A stretch of 45,688 nt of DNA from Rickettsiales bacterium (GTDB lineage: Bacteria; Pseudomonadota; Alphaproteobacteria; Rickettsiales; Deianiraeaceae): NCBI GenBank assembly GCA_017444095.1, contig JAFSXM010000029.1, positions 1 to 45,688 on the forward strand, written 5' to 3'. Positions 35,468 to 45,529 of this stretch are shown piece by piece; position 1 is the first letter of the stretch, and each line of letters starts with the position of its first letter. The notes below the pieces were generated by a model. It was not told the DNA's origin. It saw nothing but the letters and a program-made list of their open reading frames with translations, and did not search any database. A program made the translations under genes and the position numbers.

Positions 35468-38218
35468 TTACACAGACTTAATCATTTCTTCAAGCTGTTT
35501 CCAATCAATTATACATTTTGGCGTCACAGATTTGCCACTGCAAGCAAAAGGAACATAAAATGCAAAAGGTTCTTCTTCTGTCGTTCTTTTCCCCATAACA
35601 GCAAAACTACCAGATAAGCTCTTAACATTCTTGTTGAAAATGTCATATTCATACTCTGCACTGCCAGACACTAATTCACGACTAAATTTAATATCTCCTT
35701 TTGCAATGCTGTCGTTAATAACAATACTACCATTAGATTGTTTGAAGTATAATGTCCCTCCGTTGACAATGTCGTTGTAATCTACATCTTTCTTTATTCC
35801 GTTTCCAACCAATGATTTTCCAAGAGACACCAAGTCAAAATTTTGTAATGCCAAAGATTGCACTACAAAACTACATTTGCCGTCTAAAAACTTCATCCAA
35901 TTCACAGGATTAAAACCACGCGTTTGAAACACACATTGTGCATAAACATCACCATTTATTGGTGTCTTCACGATAAGACCTGTTTTCACTCCGTTAAAAG
36001 TAATACCAAAACTTGCCTCTGGTGTTCTTTGTAAAGATAATTTGCTTATCGCCGAAAGAGAGGAACCATTTGGCATTTTACAAGTTAAATCTTCACTTGA
36101 AAATATGCCATTTCCTATGTTAATTTTACCAGATAACTTTTGACAAGTCTTATCGTTAGTAAAGATTAAATTATCTACATCTATATCAATCTTTCCGTTC
36201 ACACCAAAAAATGACGGAACATTGTAATCTTTATCATCAAAAAAAGCCTTTTGTGTCGTCTCTTTAATTGCTAATTCAAATTCATTTTTAAAGTCTTTTA
36301 AATTTAAAAAATTAAGATAACTTGCTTTAATGTCTGTGTTAACATTGTAATAATCGTTAATATTACCAGCATTAAACTTAACAGCACCAGTAAAAATATC
36401 ACTATTCGCAACCAATTCAAATTCTGTATGGCTATTCTTTTCACTTGTTGTAAAAATTAAATTACGAATATTGTTATCAAATATCCTTGAATTCTCAATG
36501 GCAATAGTATTTTTTACAAAATCGTCATTTAAAGACTTTAAAAACATACTCTTTAACAAAGTCGCATCTTGTTGCTGATTGGATTGATATTCCAAGAATT
36601 TACCATAGTATTGTTTATACAATGTGTTGAAGTTCACATAATCATTTAATGAGTTAACATTACTAATATTAACTATTCTTATAGTCTTTGTTTTATTAAA
36701 AAGACTGTCATAGTTATAATCAAAACTATATGAAAGCACTTTGTTGTCATTTATAAGTACATTCATATTATTCATCTTTACTCCGTTTGTATAAAAATTT
36801 ATCAAACCATAAACCAGATAATTTTTTAAAAAACCTTCATATTTAAGAAAGTTGATGTCAAAGAAATTACAAAATGATAAAAAATTTACACCGGTAGCAG
36901 TAAAAATATGGTTATCATCTTTCCGTTTTTCAATATTAAATACATCGCCATCAATTGAGCCGGAAAACTTATAAATATCAATTTTATCACGATTAACTTT
37001 CTTTTCAGCAAGAAATGTTAATTGTTTGACCTGTGTATTATTTAACATCACATCGCCAACATTTACATTAACATCAAAATATGATAATTGTGAAAAATAA
37101 AATATCATCCTTGCTAATTGCGATAAAGTGTTAACATCGTTAATAGATTTATGAATAAATTGCTTGGATAAGTCCTTTGTAATATCAGTTTGCACTACAT
37201 CTAAATCTAAATTAACATCTTCTAAGTGTTTTTTATCAAAATCTATTTTATCAAAAGTTAACATTATAGAATTTTTGTCTCCATTGTAAAAAAAAGTTCC
37301 AAAATCATCATTAAGTCCAAAACTACCATTTAATACAAAAGTCTGATTTTGGTATAAAATGTCTAAATTGACTGAAAGTGTTTTATCAAGGATGTTTTTG
37401 TAAAAACCATTGGAGACATCAATATCCAAATCCTCCAAAACATCAAGCAAGTTTTTTATCTTACATACCAACTTTCCGTTTTTATAATTATTGTGAATAG
37501 AACATCTAAAATCATCTCCGTCAATTTTAACATCAAAAGATTTATTATTTTTTTTACCGTTAATACTCCTAACTGCAATTTCTACACTTTCATTTTTATT
37601 GATAAATGTATTAAATCTATAAATTGCTTCATTTAATTTATTTTGCAACACAACATTTGTAAATGACAATTCAAATATTGACTGATAATCACTATAATCA
37701 TTACTGACAGTTTTTAGTTTATTATCATCTTTATCGTCATTTACACCAATTCCGTTAATTGTTTTAGTTTTATTATCGCCATTCAATACATTTTTTTTTG
37801 AATAAATGTTTATCGTTAAATTATTTATATTGAAAAAATAATTCTTGCCACTAACCAAACTTAATATATCAAGTGTAGCATCTTGTATCAAATGTGGGTT
37901 GTCAATGTATATGTTTGCAATAATTTTATTACAATAATTATTTCCACTGATCAAGTTATGTGAAAGCTCTTCAACATAAACTTTCGCTTTTGCATTATAT
38001 TTGTCAAATGTTGTTTCAAAACTCGCATATGAAGTATATGCACTTACACCAAATAACCGCAAGTTCCACATATCACTATTAACAACCTTAACTGACATAG
38101 TTTCAAGCTGTTTAGCTATTATGTTTCCAAAATATGATATTGGTATAATGCTAATTATAATTGATGCAACTATAAAAATTGCAAAAAAGATTATTATGGA
38201 AAACAACTTTTGCAACAT
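35468..38218 (-). CDS. AsmA-family envelope protein
   Basis: 916 residues from ATG 38218; a GTG at 38242 would add eight. One N-terminal membrane span (LFSIIIFFAIFIVASIIISIIP) is followed by a long beta-rich periplasmic region. The C-terminal part (NGDVYAQCVFQTRGFNPVNWMKFLDGKCSF split, then LALQNFDLVSL and NGGTLYFKQSNGSI) follows the AsmA C-terminal pattern with gain/loss of short amphipathic strands. AsmA-like proteins are thought to carry phospholipids between the membranes as hydrophobic grooves. It is downstream of tsaC on the same strand with an 80-base gap. Assigned by architecture and the C-terminal region; the family is divergent. Confidence 0.8.
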   Translation of the reverse strand: MLQKLFSIIIFFAIFIVASIIISIIPISYFGNIIAKQLETMSVKVVNSDMWNLRLFGVSAYTSYASFETTFDKYNAKAKVYVEELSHNLISGNNYCNKIIANIYIDNPHLIQDATLDILSLVSGKNYFFNINNLTINIYSKKNVLNGDNKTKTINGIGVNDDKDDNKLKTVSNDYSDYQSIFELSFTNVVLQNKLNEAIYRFNTFINKNESVEIAVRSINGKKNNKSFDVKIDGDDFRCSIHNNYKNGKLVCKIKNLLDVLEDLDIDVSNGFYKNILDKTLSVNLDILYQNQTFVLNGSFGLNDDFGTFFYNGDKNSIMLTFDKIDFDKKHLEDVNLDLDVVQTDITKDLSKQFIHKSINDVNTLSQLARMIFYFSQLSYFDVNVNVGDVMLNNTQVKQLTFLAEKKVNRDKIDIYKFSGSIDGDVFNIEKRKDDNHIFTATGVNFLSFCNFFDINFLKYEGFLKNYLVYGLINFYTNGVKMNNMNVLINDNKVLSYSFDYNYDSLFNKTKTIRIVNISNVNSLNDYVNFNTLYKQYYGKFLEYQSNQQQDATLLKSMFLKSLNDDFVKNTIAIENSRIFDNNIRNLIFTTSEKNSHTEFELVANSDIFTGAVKFNAGNINDYYNVNTDIKASYLNFLNLKDFKNEFELAIKETTQKAFFDDKDYNVPSFFGVNGKIDIDVDNLIFTNDKTCQKLSGKINIGNGIFSSEDLTCKMPNGSSLSAISKLSLQRTPEASFGITFNGVKTGLIVKTPINGDVYAQCVFQTRGFNPVNWMKFLDGKCSFVVQSLALQNFDLVSLGKSLVGNGIKKDVDYNDIVNGGTLYFKQSNGSIVINDSIAKGDIKFSRELVSGSAEYEYDIFNKNVKSLSGSFAVMGKRTTEEEPFAFYVPFACSGKSVTPKCIIDWKQLEEMIKSV

Positions 38219-38298
38219 ACCGAAGTAAATAGATAAAACCACATAGTAATAATCAAGCTTTTATTGAGCTATAAAATGCTCCAATATTTCACGAAAAA

Positions 38299-38952
38299 TT
38301 ATTTATAAAAGTCATCAAGACACTTATAGTTAATAATACCACTTCCTTCACGAATTATTGTATAGCCATCATCACAAGATAAATCTATAATAGTTGAACT
38401 TTTACCAACAAGATTAACATTATCATCATGATAAACACAATCAACTGCTTTTATAATTTCTTCGTCAACATCTTCATACCTAATTGGTGTGGCTTGTTTA
38501 GAGATATTTGCAGATGTTGCTAATAATGGAAATGTTATCCTTTTATCATTTAATATCTGCAAACAAAAATCATTTTTTGGAATTCTAATGCCAAGTGTTT
38601 TTTTGCCGTTTTTATTTATTCCAAAGGCATTTTTCGGCATAGTTTTAATAGCATAATCTGTGGCCTCAAAAATCAATGTAAAATAACCTGGAAAAATACT
38701 TTGAAAGTATTGTCTTTTTTTATCATTATCAATAACAACATATTTTTCCGCCATTTTCAAATCTCTTACAAAATATCCAAATGCTTTATGCTCTCTGTGT
38801 TTAATGTCCTCTATCTTTTTGGTTGCCGTCTCACTATCTCCTCTACAAATCAAACCAAAAACCGTATCTGTTTGAAGAAGACAGATTTTTAAATTTAAAA
38901 TTGCATTAACGATTTTATCAAAGCTTGTGTTTTTGTTTTTGTATAAAAACAT
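38299..38952 (-). CDS. tsaC: Threonylcarbamoyl-AMP synthase (TsaC/Sua5/YrdC)
   Basis: 217 residues. It makes threonylcarbamoyl-AMP for t6A at position 37 of ANN-decoding tRNAs. The family motifs are LLQTDTVFGL (for PTDTVYGL), IKHREHKAFGYFV (KxRxxxKP region), LGIRIPKNDF and LLATSANISKQAT (SAN motif). REGSG near the end matches the family's STIVD...REG. It lacks the extra Sua5 C-terminal domain, so it is the short TsaC type. It is divergent from the gene at 39000. Confidence 0.93.
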   Translation of the reverse strand: MFLYKNKNTSFDKIVNAILNLKICLLQTDTVFGLICRGDSETATKKIEDIKHREHKAFGYFVRDLKMAEKYVVIDNDKKRQYFQSIFPGYFTLIFEATDYAIKTMPKNAFGINKNGKKTLGIRIPKNDFCLQILNDKRITFPLLATSANISKQATPIRYEDVDEEIIKAVDCVYHDDNVNLVGKSSTIIDLSCDDGYTIIREGSGIINYKCLDDFYK

Positions 38953-38999
38953 ATTTTGACATAACGATAATTTTTCTTAAAATCAAATATCAATTAAAT

Positions 39000-41000
39000 A
39001 TGAAAAGCCAAAAGAAAAACCAAAAAGTAGCATGTGTGACGGTATGTAAAAAAACAATTGGAGATGGCAATCATATATTTATGCAAAAAATAGATAATGA
39101 AGGAAAGGTAACCGATGGTTATCATTTTATATTTTACAAAGGCCAAGCACCCAAAATATACCATACAAACGATGGGTATAAATACATTCAAATAGATGAA
39201 GAACAAAAAATGTTAATTGATAAAGTCTTCGAGTATTACAAACTAACCAATAAAGCAAAACTTTGGAACTATGATCATGATAATATATCAAAGTTTTATC
39301 GTTATTTGTTGTTTGTAAAAATTTTAAATAATCAACAGAATAAAATAATACAAGATATATATGATAAAAGTGAAGACATTTCATTACTTTTACCTGATGT
39401 ACAGCAAGAATTAGCACAAAACAAAATTAACGAAAAAAAAGCAGAAATATTCAAACAGCAATTACAACTTGCAGACAAACAAACTAAAGAAGAAGACTAT
39501 ATGAATGATAATTATCTCAATAATCTACTTATACTAAATGCTAAAGCAAACGAAATAAAACTACAAGAGCAGGCAGTTAAAAAAAAAATGCAGAAAGATA
39601 AAGAACAAAAAAGAAAAAAATTGAAGGACGACAGCATAAAAGCCATAAAAGAAGCAAGAATGAAACTGATACAAACATTATTTCCTAAAAATTCAAATGA
39701 GTTACCTACAATAAAAACAAATAATACCGAAAATCAAATGCATTTCAATGGCCAGTTTAAAACTTCAAAAGTTCTCTCCATTGATATATCTCGTGAAAAA
39801 GTGACGAATAATGCGAGACCATTATGTGCTACTTTAAAATTATACGATAGCAGTAAAAAACCTATATGTAGTTTTACAATCCAACAAAAGCACAAAAACA
39901 CATACACAATAACATTAACATTTGGTCGAATGCAATATACACAAATTGTTGGTGCAAAAAGCATAGATGAAAGTATTGTAAAAATAGATAATACACAACA
40001 AACACTTGAAAATATTACAAATTTATTTTACGATAAATTATCAAGTTATTTCGGTGTAGAAATACAATCGGAACAAAAGAAAATTCCATCAGTATTTAAT
40101 GTGAAAGATATTGAATTTATCAACGATCAGAAAGATTTTCCAAAGCATCAACAGGGTTATGTTGATAAAGATAACACATATCAACTTATATATGAAGCCC
40201 ACCAAAAAATGTGCAATTGCGATAAGCATTATGACGTGCCAGAAGCAAAAAGTAATGCAACGAAGGATTTAGTACTATACTACGGAGGAGATAATGATGA
40301 AGATGAGAGAGATAAGAAAGAAAATATCTTTAATAATTATTGCAATAATATTAAAGATTTCAAAAAACTTGAAAATGAAGTAGGTATGTTGTCATCGCTT
40401 TTTGGAATGAGTAAAGACAAAAATATACACAATGCTCATGCATATGGCGAAAAAAACAAATCAGATAAATGGCGAGAGCAACACCCAGATTGGCAAATCA
40501 GAAAAAAAACTAAAATGAAAATAAACAACAGTTCTCCACAAACAATCATAGAAGAAAAATCAGAAGAATCACGGACAGATAATGAGCAAAATTTTTTTAA
40601 AAAAAAAACAAACAATGAAAGTGAACAGAAAGGATTTTTTGATTGTTTATGTTGTATAAATGGCAAAGATGATCAAGACAACAATGAAATTATAATACTT
40701 GACGACAATTACAATGACATCAACGAAGATGATATAAATAGTATTCCAATACAGATTGGAAAAAGTATGTTTGCTTTTGCAAAAAAAGAAAAAACCAAAT
40801 CAAATTTTAATCTTTTATCGTGTTGCATGCAAACAAATAAAGACGAAAAAAATAACGAAATAAACAGTCAAACAAATTTAGATAACTTGATTGACTCAAA
40901 AATATACGAAGAAATACTAATCAATGGTAATAATGCAAAAATCAATGATAATAACGCAAAAATCAATATTGGCAACAACAATATTATCAACAAAAAATAA
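39000..41000 (+). CDS. Large unknown protein with coiled coil and two Cys-Cys cassettes
   Basis: 666 residues from ATG 39000; upstream in-frame codons to 38925 lack a better start. No signal peptide. An N-terminal globular part (KVACVTVCKKTIGDGNHIF) is followed by a charged coiled coil at about 160-225 (QAVKKKMQKDKEQKRKKLKD). A beta-rich middle domain (VLSIDISREKVTNNARPLCA) and a highly charged C-terminal third complete it. The last third has two cassettes: KGFFDCLCCINGKDD and FNLLSCCMQTNKDEK, like those in the genes at 201 and 3651. It ends with Asn-rich repeats (NNAKINDNNAKINIGNNN). No family recognised. It is convergent with recJ, 5 bases apart. A secreted role is inference from composition and the shared cassette. 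Confidence 0.75.
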   Translation: MKSQKKNQKVACVTVCKKTIGDGNHIFMQKIDNEGKVTDGYHFIFYKGQAPKIYHTNDGYKYIQIDEEQKMLIDKVFEYYKLTNKAKLWNYDHDNISKFYRYLLFVKILNNQQNKIIQDIYDKSEDISLLLPDVQQELAQNKINEKKAEIFKQQLQLADKQTKEEDYMNDNYLNNLLILNAKANEIKLQEQAVKKKMQKDKEQKRKKLKDDSIKAIKEARMKLIQTLFPKNSNELPTIKTNNTENQMHFNGQFKTSKVLSIDISREKVTNNARPLCATLKLYDSSKKPICSFTIQQKHKNTYTITLTFGRMQYTQIVGAKSIDESIVKIDNTQQTLENITNLFYDKLSSYFGVEIQSEQKKIPSVFNVKDIEFINDQKDFPKHQQGYVDKDNTYQLIYEAHQKMCNCDKHYDVPEAKSNATKDLVLYYGGDNDEDERDKKENIFNNYCNNIKDFKKLENEVGMLSSLFGMSKDKNIHNAHAYGEKNKSDKWREQHPDWQIRKKTKMKINNSSPQTIIEEKSEESRTDNEQNFFKKKTNNESEQKGFFDCLCCINGKDDQDNNEIIILDDNYNDINEDDINSIPIQIGKSMFAFAKKEKTKSNFNLLSCCMQTNKDEKNNEINSQTNLDNLIDSKIYEEILINGNNAKINDNNAKINIGNNNIINKK

Positions 41001-41005
41001 CAATG

Positions 41006-42904
41006 CTATAAAGCATCTAACATCGTAATCCCCACTCTTTTATTTCCATTCCAAATATCAACATTTGCATTTGCAAAAATACTTATTTTTTTGCCTTTTG
41101 CAGATAACAAAAAATCTCCAATCTCATTTCCAATTACATTAAATGCCATAACTTGTCCGGATGTATTGTCATCTTTGACAATTAAAGAAATATGTTTATC
41201 TTTAATCACCCGAACATCAACCACAATCACATCTTGGATTAAAAATATTGGTTTTGGATTGCCAGAACCAAACGGCTCAAATTGAGATACTTTCTCCAAT
41301 AAGGCAATAGTTAATCCACCAAGTGAGATTGCGGTATTATACTCTATACAGCGACTTTCATAGCTCTCGTCCGCAAACGGCTTTACAGCACTTCGCATAA
41401 AATCTATAAAATCTCCTAATTTATCAGGTAAAATAGAAAAACCACAAGCCTGCTCGTGTCCTCCGCCATTCTCAATTAAATTTAACTCTTTTGCCTGCAA
41501 AATTAAAGCCCCAATATCAACACCATTCACAGACCGCCCAGAAAATTTAATTACACCATCTTCTGTTTCGCTACCTGCTAATGTTGGATAACAATACTTC
41601 TCCTTGACCCTTGATGCAATCAGCCCTATTACACCTTCGTGCCATTGTTTAGAATACACCAAAATAAAACCATTATTGGCAATTTGTTTCTCTATCTCCT
41701 TCTTGTTTAAAAAGACATCTTTTAATGCCTTTTGCTCTATGTCTTTTCTTTCATTGTTTAGTAAATATAACTCATTGGCAATATCATAAGCCTCGTCTTT
41801 GTCATCTGCTGTCATTAGCTTAACACCAAGATTTGATTTACCAATTCTACCACCTGCATTTACCATTGGCCCAATTACAAATCCAAAATGATATGAAGAC
41901 ATTTTTATTTCTTTTTGTTTTTTGTTTTCTTGTTGCGAAAAATAAATATTCAGCAAAGTGTATAAATTGAATGTTGCGATATCGTCATATTTATTCTTTT
42001 CCAACACAGCAAGCCCAGTTCTAATAAAAGCCCTATTTAAAGTAGTAAGTTGCATTACATCGCAAATCGTTGCGAAAGCAACCAATGGTGTAAATCGCAT
42101 TATATTTGGTATTTCAATTTTAGATATTGCTTCAATCTCTTTTTTAGAGAAAACATCATCTTCAATATCACAATTTTGTCCGTCAATATTATTGTCATTT
42201 TCCTTATTATCCAAAGCATCATAATATTTATCTTTTATGTCTTTAATCCTCTTTTGACATGATATGAGCATTAAAAATACCACCCCACAAGCACAAAGAT
42301 GATGTAATTTATCATCGATGTCATTTTCATCAAAACGATTTGGATTGACATGTGCTACACACTCTGGCAATTCATCGCTACTTTTATGATGGTCCAAAAC
42401 AACAACATCAACACCAAGCTGTTTAGCAAGTAATAATTCATTATTAGCAGTTGCCCCGCAATCAACAAAAATAATCAGTTTGACACCATCATCAGCCAGT
42501 TTTTTAACCGCATCACTATTCGCACCATAACCTTCTTTTATTCTTTCCGGAATATAATATTCAGCACCTACACCAATCTCTTTCAACCACAACAATAATA
42601 ACGACACAGAAGTCGTGCCATCAACATCATAATCTCCATAAATACATATTTTTTCGTTGGAAATTATTGCTTTGATAATTCTGTTGCAAGCATTTGACAT
42701 CTCTTTTAAAGAATTGACAGGTGGTAATAAATTTCTCAATTTTGGATTTATAAAATCATCTACATCTTCAACATCTACACCTGCAACGGCAAATAACTCC
42801 GCTATAAACTTATTCTCCTTGTTAGCTATATGTTTTAAATAACACTTTTTATCAAAAGGTTTTTTCCTAAAACTATATCCCTTTATCGTCCTATCTGCAC
42901 TCAT
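41006..42904 (-). CDS. recJ: Single-stranded-DNA-specific exonuclease RecJ
   Basis: 632 residues. A DHH-superfamily 5'-3' exonuclease in recombination and mismatch repair. The DHH core has YGDYDVDGTTS (residues 89-99) and VVLDHHKSS (DHH at 171-173). The later GGRIGKSNLGVKL and, in the DHHA1 domain, SGRSVNGVDIG and GGGHEQACGFSI are characteristic. A C-terminal OB-like domain ends the protein. Between about 218 and 262 is a charged insert (DALDNKENDNNIDGQNCDIE) not usual in the family. Probably co-transcribed after the permease gene, 6 bases upstream. Confidence 0.96.
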   Translation of the reverse strand: MSADRTIKGYSFRKKPFDKKCYLKHIANKENKFIAELFAVAGVDVEDVDDFINPKLRNLLPPVNSLKEMSNACNRIIKAIISNEKICIYGDYDVDGTTSVSLLLLWLKEIGVGAEYYIPERIKEGYGANSDAVKKLADDGVKLIIFVDCGATANNELLLAKQLGVDVVVLDHHKSSDELPECVAHVNPNRFDENDIDDKLHHLCACGVVFLMLISCQKRIKDIKDKYYDALDNKENDNNIDGQNCDIEDDVFSKKEIEAISKIEIPNIMRFTPLVAFATICDVMQLTTLNRAFIRTGLAVLEKNKYDDIATFNLYTLLNIYFSQQENKKQKEIKMSSYHFGFVIGPMVNAGGRIGKSNLGVKLMTADDKDEAYDIANELYLLNNERKDIEQKALKDVFLNKKEIEKQIANNGFILVYSKQWHEGVIGLIASRVKEKYCYPTLAGSETEDGVIKFSGRSVNGVDIGALILQAKELNLIENGGGHEQACGFSILPDKLGDFIDFMRSAVKPFADESYESRCIEYNTAISLGGLTIALLEKVSQFEPFGSGNPKPIFLIQDVIVVDVRVIKDKHISLIVKDDNTSGQVMAFNVIGNEIGDFLLSAKGKKISIFANANVDIWNGNKRVGITMLDAL

Positions 42905-42910
42905 TTTATT

Positions 42911-43978
42911 TTATTTATTGTAATATGTACTACTTTTGTATTTTTTTATAGCAAATCTTATTAAAACACTAATAACACCTATCATAGGCAATGCAAGCAA
43001 TACACCAACAATACCAAATAGTGGCACCGAAATCAGCACACCAAATATCACCCACAATGGATGGACTTTTAACCTATCTCCAACTATTTTTGGAGTTATA
43101 AATCCACTATCAACGATTTGTCCAGCAAGCAATAAGCATAACACAATAATCGTTGTATTTATGCTATGAAATTGATGCTGTGTAGAAAATAATGTTATAA
43201 AAACAGCTGTATAAAACCCAACATATGGTATAAATGACGAAAAACCTATAATCACTCCAAGTATTATAAAATGTTCCAAACCTATTGGTGCTAATATAAA
43301 AGAATACATTACCGATAAAACAATAGCAGCGATGGTTTGACCTTCTATAAATCTAAAAACACTATCTTGCATTTCTTTTGCCAATTGTTGTGTTTCTTTT
43401 TTTACACTTTTTGGCAACAAACCAAAAAACTTTGTTTTAATTGTTTTTGCATCTTTTAACATCATAAAAGTAATGATTGGTGTTAAAGCAAATAACACCA
43501 ATGTTGAAACCATAGACTTACCATTTGAAAAGATGCCAGAAACAAACCTTTTTATAGATGCAGTTAACTCACCAGAAATTTCATTCGCCAAGACATTTAA
43601 ATCTGTTTTAATACCATTTGACAACAAGAAAGCATTTACATCAGCTATCGCTTTTGCAACAATATTAGACAAATAGTCAAAATTTCCCAATTTAATTCCA
43701 CTTGTAGCTTTTGAATAAGTAAATAAACTGCCAGCTGTTAAAATATAAATAACAAAGCCAAATATCAACAAAGTAATGGCACCAGCAGATAATGCCCTTG
43801 GAATTTTAACCTTCTCTAATTTATTAACAATTCCATTAAAAAAGACAACAATAATAAAGGATATTGCAAACGGCAACAAAACACTTTTTATTTGATAAAA
43901 AACATAAAACAAAGCAATAAATGCCGACAGCCAAAATAAATATCTTTTTTTTATAACAAATTTATCTTCTGCCGACAT
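42911..43978 (-). CDS. AI-2E family (PerM-type) membrane permease
   Basis: 355 residues with about seven or eight hydrophobic segments. LFWLSAFIALFYVFYQIKSVLLPF at the start, VFRFIEGQTIAAIVLSVMY in the middle, GFSSFIPYVGFYTAV and DSGFITPKIVGDRLKVHPLWVIFGV near the end match the AI-2E/PerM signature. Members export signals, or act as Na+/H+ antiporters; the substrate cannot be given here. It sits between the AGCS symporter (15 bases upstream) and recJ (6 bases downstream), so the three form a probable operon. Confidence 0.92.
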   Translation of the reverse strand: MSAEDKFVIKKRYLFWLSAFIALFYVFYQIKSVLLPFAISFIIVVFFNGIVNKLEKVKIPRALSAGAITLLIFGFVIYILTAGSLFTYSKATSGIKLGNFDYLSNIVAKAIADVNAFLLSNGIKTDLNVLANEISGELTASIKRFVSGIFSNGKSMVSTLVLFALTPIITFMMLKDAKTIKTKFFGLLPKSVKKETQQLAKEMQDSVFRFIEGQTIAAIVLSVMYSFILAPIGLEHFIILGVIIGFSSFIPYVGFYTAVFITLFSTQHQFHSINTTIIVLCLLLAGQIVDSGFITPKIVGDRLKVHPLWVIFGVLISVPLFGIVGVLLALPMIGVISVLIRFAIKKYKSSTYYNK

Positions 43979-43993
43979 AAATACAGCTACCCG

Positions 43994-45415
43994 CTATTTA
44001 CTACCTTTAAAATCGTAATTTTTTACAACATTATAAACTTTTTTTGTCAACAATATAATTACTGGAACATTTAACATAATAATAAGCATCATTAATGCAT
44101 CAACTAAGTTCATTATCATCACAAAGTTATCAGTAATGCCACCAATAAAAGCACATATTAAAAATAAACAAACAGCAATTTTAACAGCAATTTTATTGTT
44201 AAAGCAATACATTGAACATTTTATAATATAATTGCACCATCCAAGCAATACATTAAACACCAACATTGGTATCAGTATTGTAATAATGTAAGGCAATATC
44301 TTGCTAACAGAACCAAAAGCATTAAACAATACAACAACACCATCATTACCAGCCGTCTCGCTTCTGTATGCACCTGTTGTAATAACCACAAGAACTGTCA
44401 TCATACAAACACAGAAAGCATTTATAATTGGTGTCATCATTGCACCAGTTGCTTCCCTTACAGAATCTGGCTGTGTAGAGGAGGCATGCACTATACCAGA
44501 TGTTCCCAATCCAGTTTCGTGCGATAATGCCATTTTCCGTGCAGTCATACATAGTGAAGCCACGAAGCCACCGGCCATTGCTCTTGGGTGCATTGCATCT
44601 TCAAAAATAATAACAAATGCATTACCAAGATTTTGATAATGTGCCACAATAACTACCAACGAGGCAATAATGTATATTATCGCCAAGACAGGCAATATTG
44701 AGCCCATAAAATTCATTATTCTCTTCGTTCCACCAATGATAATAACTAATACCAAACACACAACGATAATAGACATCAGCCATCTTTTGCCATTTAAAAA
44801 ATCAAAACTATTTGTAATGATAGATACACATTGGTTTGCCTCATACATTGAAACTCCAATAACTCCACTTATTATCATAAACAATGCATATAAAAATGCA
44901 CAAACTTTTCCAAGTTTTGGCAAATTGATTTCCGCAAGTCCTTTTTTAATATAATCAAATGGACCACCCAAGTTCTCACTTTGCACCTTATCTCTGTAAT
45001 GATGAGATAAATACACTTCTTCAAATCTAAATGCCATGCATAAGAATGTCAATAATGGCAACCAAAAAACCGTTCCAACACCACCAATAGCTATCATAAA
45101 TACAATTCCTGCCGTTGCATTCATTCCTGTGCAACCAGCAATTGATGTAAATAATGTCTTGATTGAAGATATGTCTTTTTTTCCATCAACACTTTTTGTT
45201 TTACCGCCACCAAATACATATTTAAAACAATATTTCAACCTCGTAAATTGAAAACCTCTCATTGCAATAGTTGCATAAATATATCCAAACAAAAGAATTG
45301 CTAATGCCAAAGGCAATTGTAAATCATCAATGCCAAACCCAGACAAAACATTAAAGAACACCACTTTTGAAATGATGTTCGTAATAGATTGTAAAAACAC
45401 ACTAAGAACATCCAT
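43994..45415 (-). CDS. Sodium:alanine symporter (AGCS family)
   Basis: 473 residues, many hydrophobic segments. GGPFDYIKKGLAEINLPKLGK, GVSMYEANQCVSI, ARKMALSHETGLGTSGIVHA and QPDSVREATGAMMTPIINAF match AGCS carriers, which import alanine or glycine with Na+. The region NATAGIVFMIAIGGVGTVFW and AFRFEEVYLSHHYR corresponds to the conserved N-terminal GNIxGVAxAIxxGGPGAxFWMW and KYxExxLA stretches in modified form. Import of small amino acids fits a host-dependent bacterium. It is the first gene of the probable operon with the permease and recJ. Confidence 0.93.
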   Translation of the reverse strand: MDVLSVFLQSITNIISKVVFFNVLSGFGIDDLQLPLALAILLFGYIYATIAMRGFQFTRLKYCFKYVFGGGKTKSVDGKKDISSIKTLFTSIAGCTGMNATAGIVFMIAIGGVGTVFWLPLLTFLCMAFRFEEVYLSHHYRDKVQSENLGGPFDYIKKGLAEINLPKLGKVCAFLYALFMIISGVIGVSMYEANQCVSIITNSFDFLNGKRWLMSIIVVCLVLVIIIGGTKRIMNFMGSILPVLAIIYIIASLVVIVAHYQNLGNAFVIIFEDAMHPRAMAGGFVASLCMTARKMALSHETGLGTSGIVHASSTQPDSVREATGAMMTPIINAFCVCMMTVLVVITTGAYRSETAGNDGVVVLFNAFGSVSKILPYIITILIPMLVFNVLLGWCNYIIKCSMYCFNNKIAVKIAVCLFLICAFIGGITDNFVMIMNLVDALMMLIIMLNVPVIILLTKKVYNVVKNYDFKGSK

Positions 45416-45529
45416 AAAAAAAACTATTTATTTCTAAAATAGAAAAATAATAGTCAAGCCAAGCAAAAAAAACAATGAACAGAACAACAATACTTGTTTA
45501 ACTTTTTTTTTTATTATTATATTCGTAAT

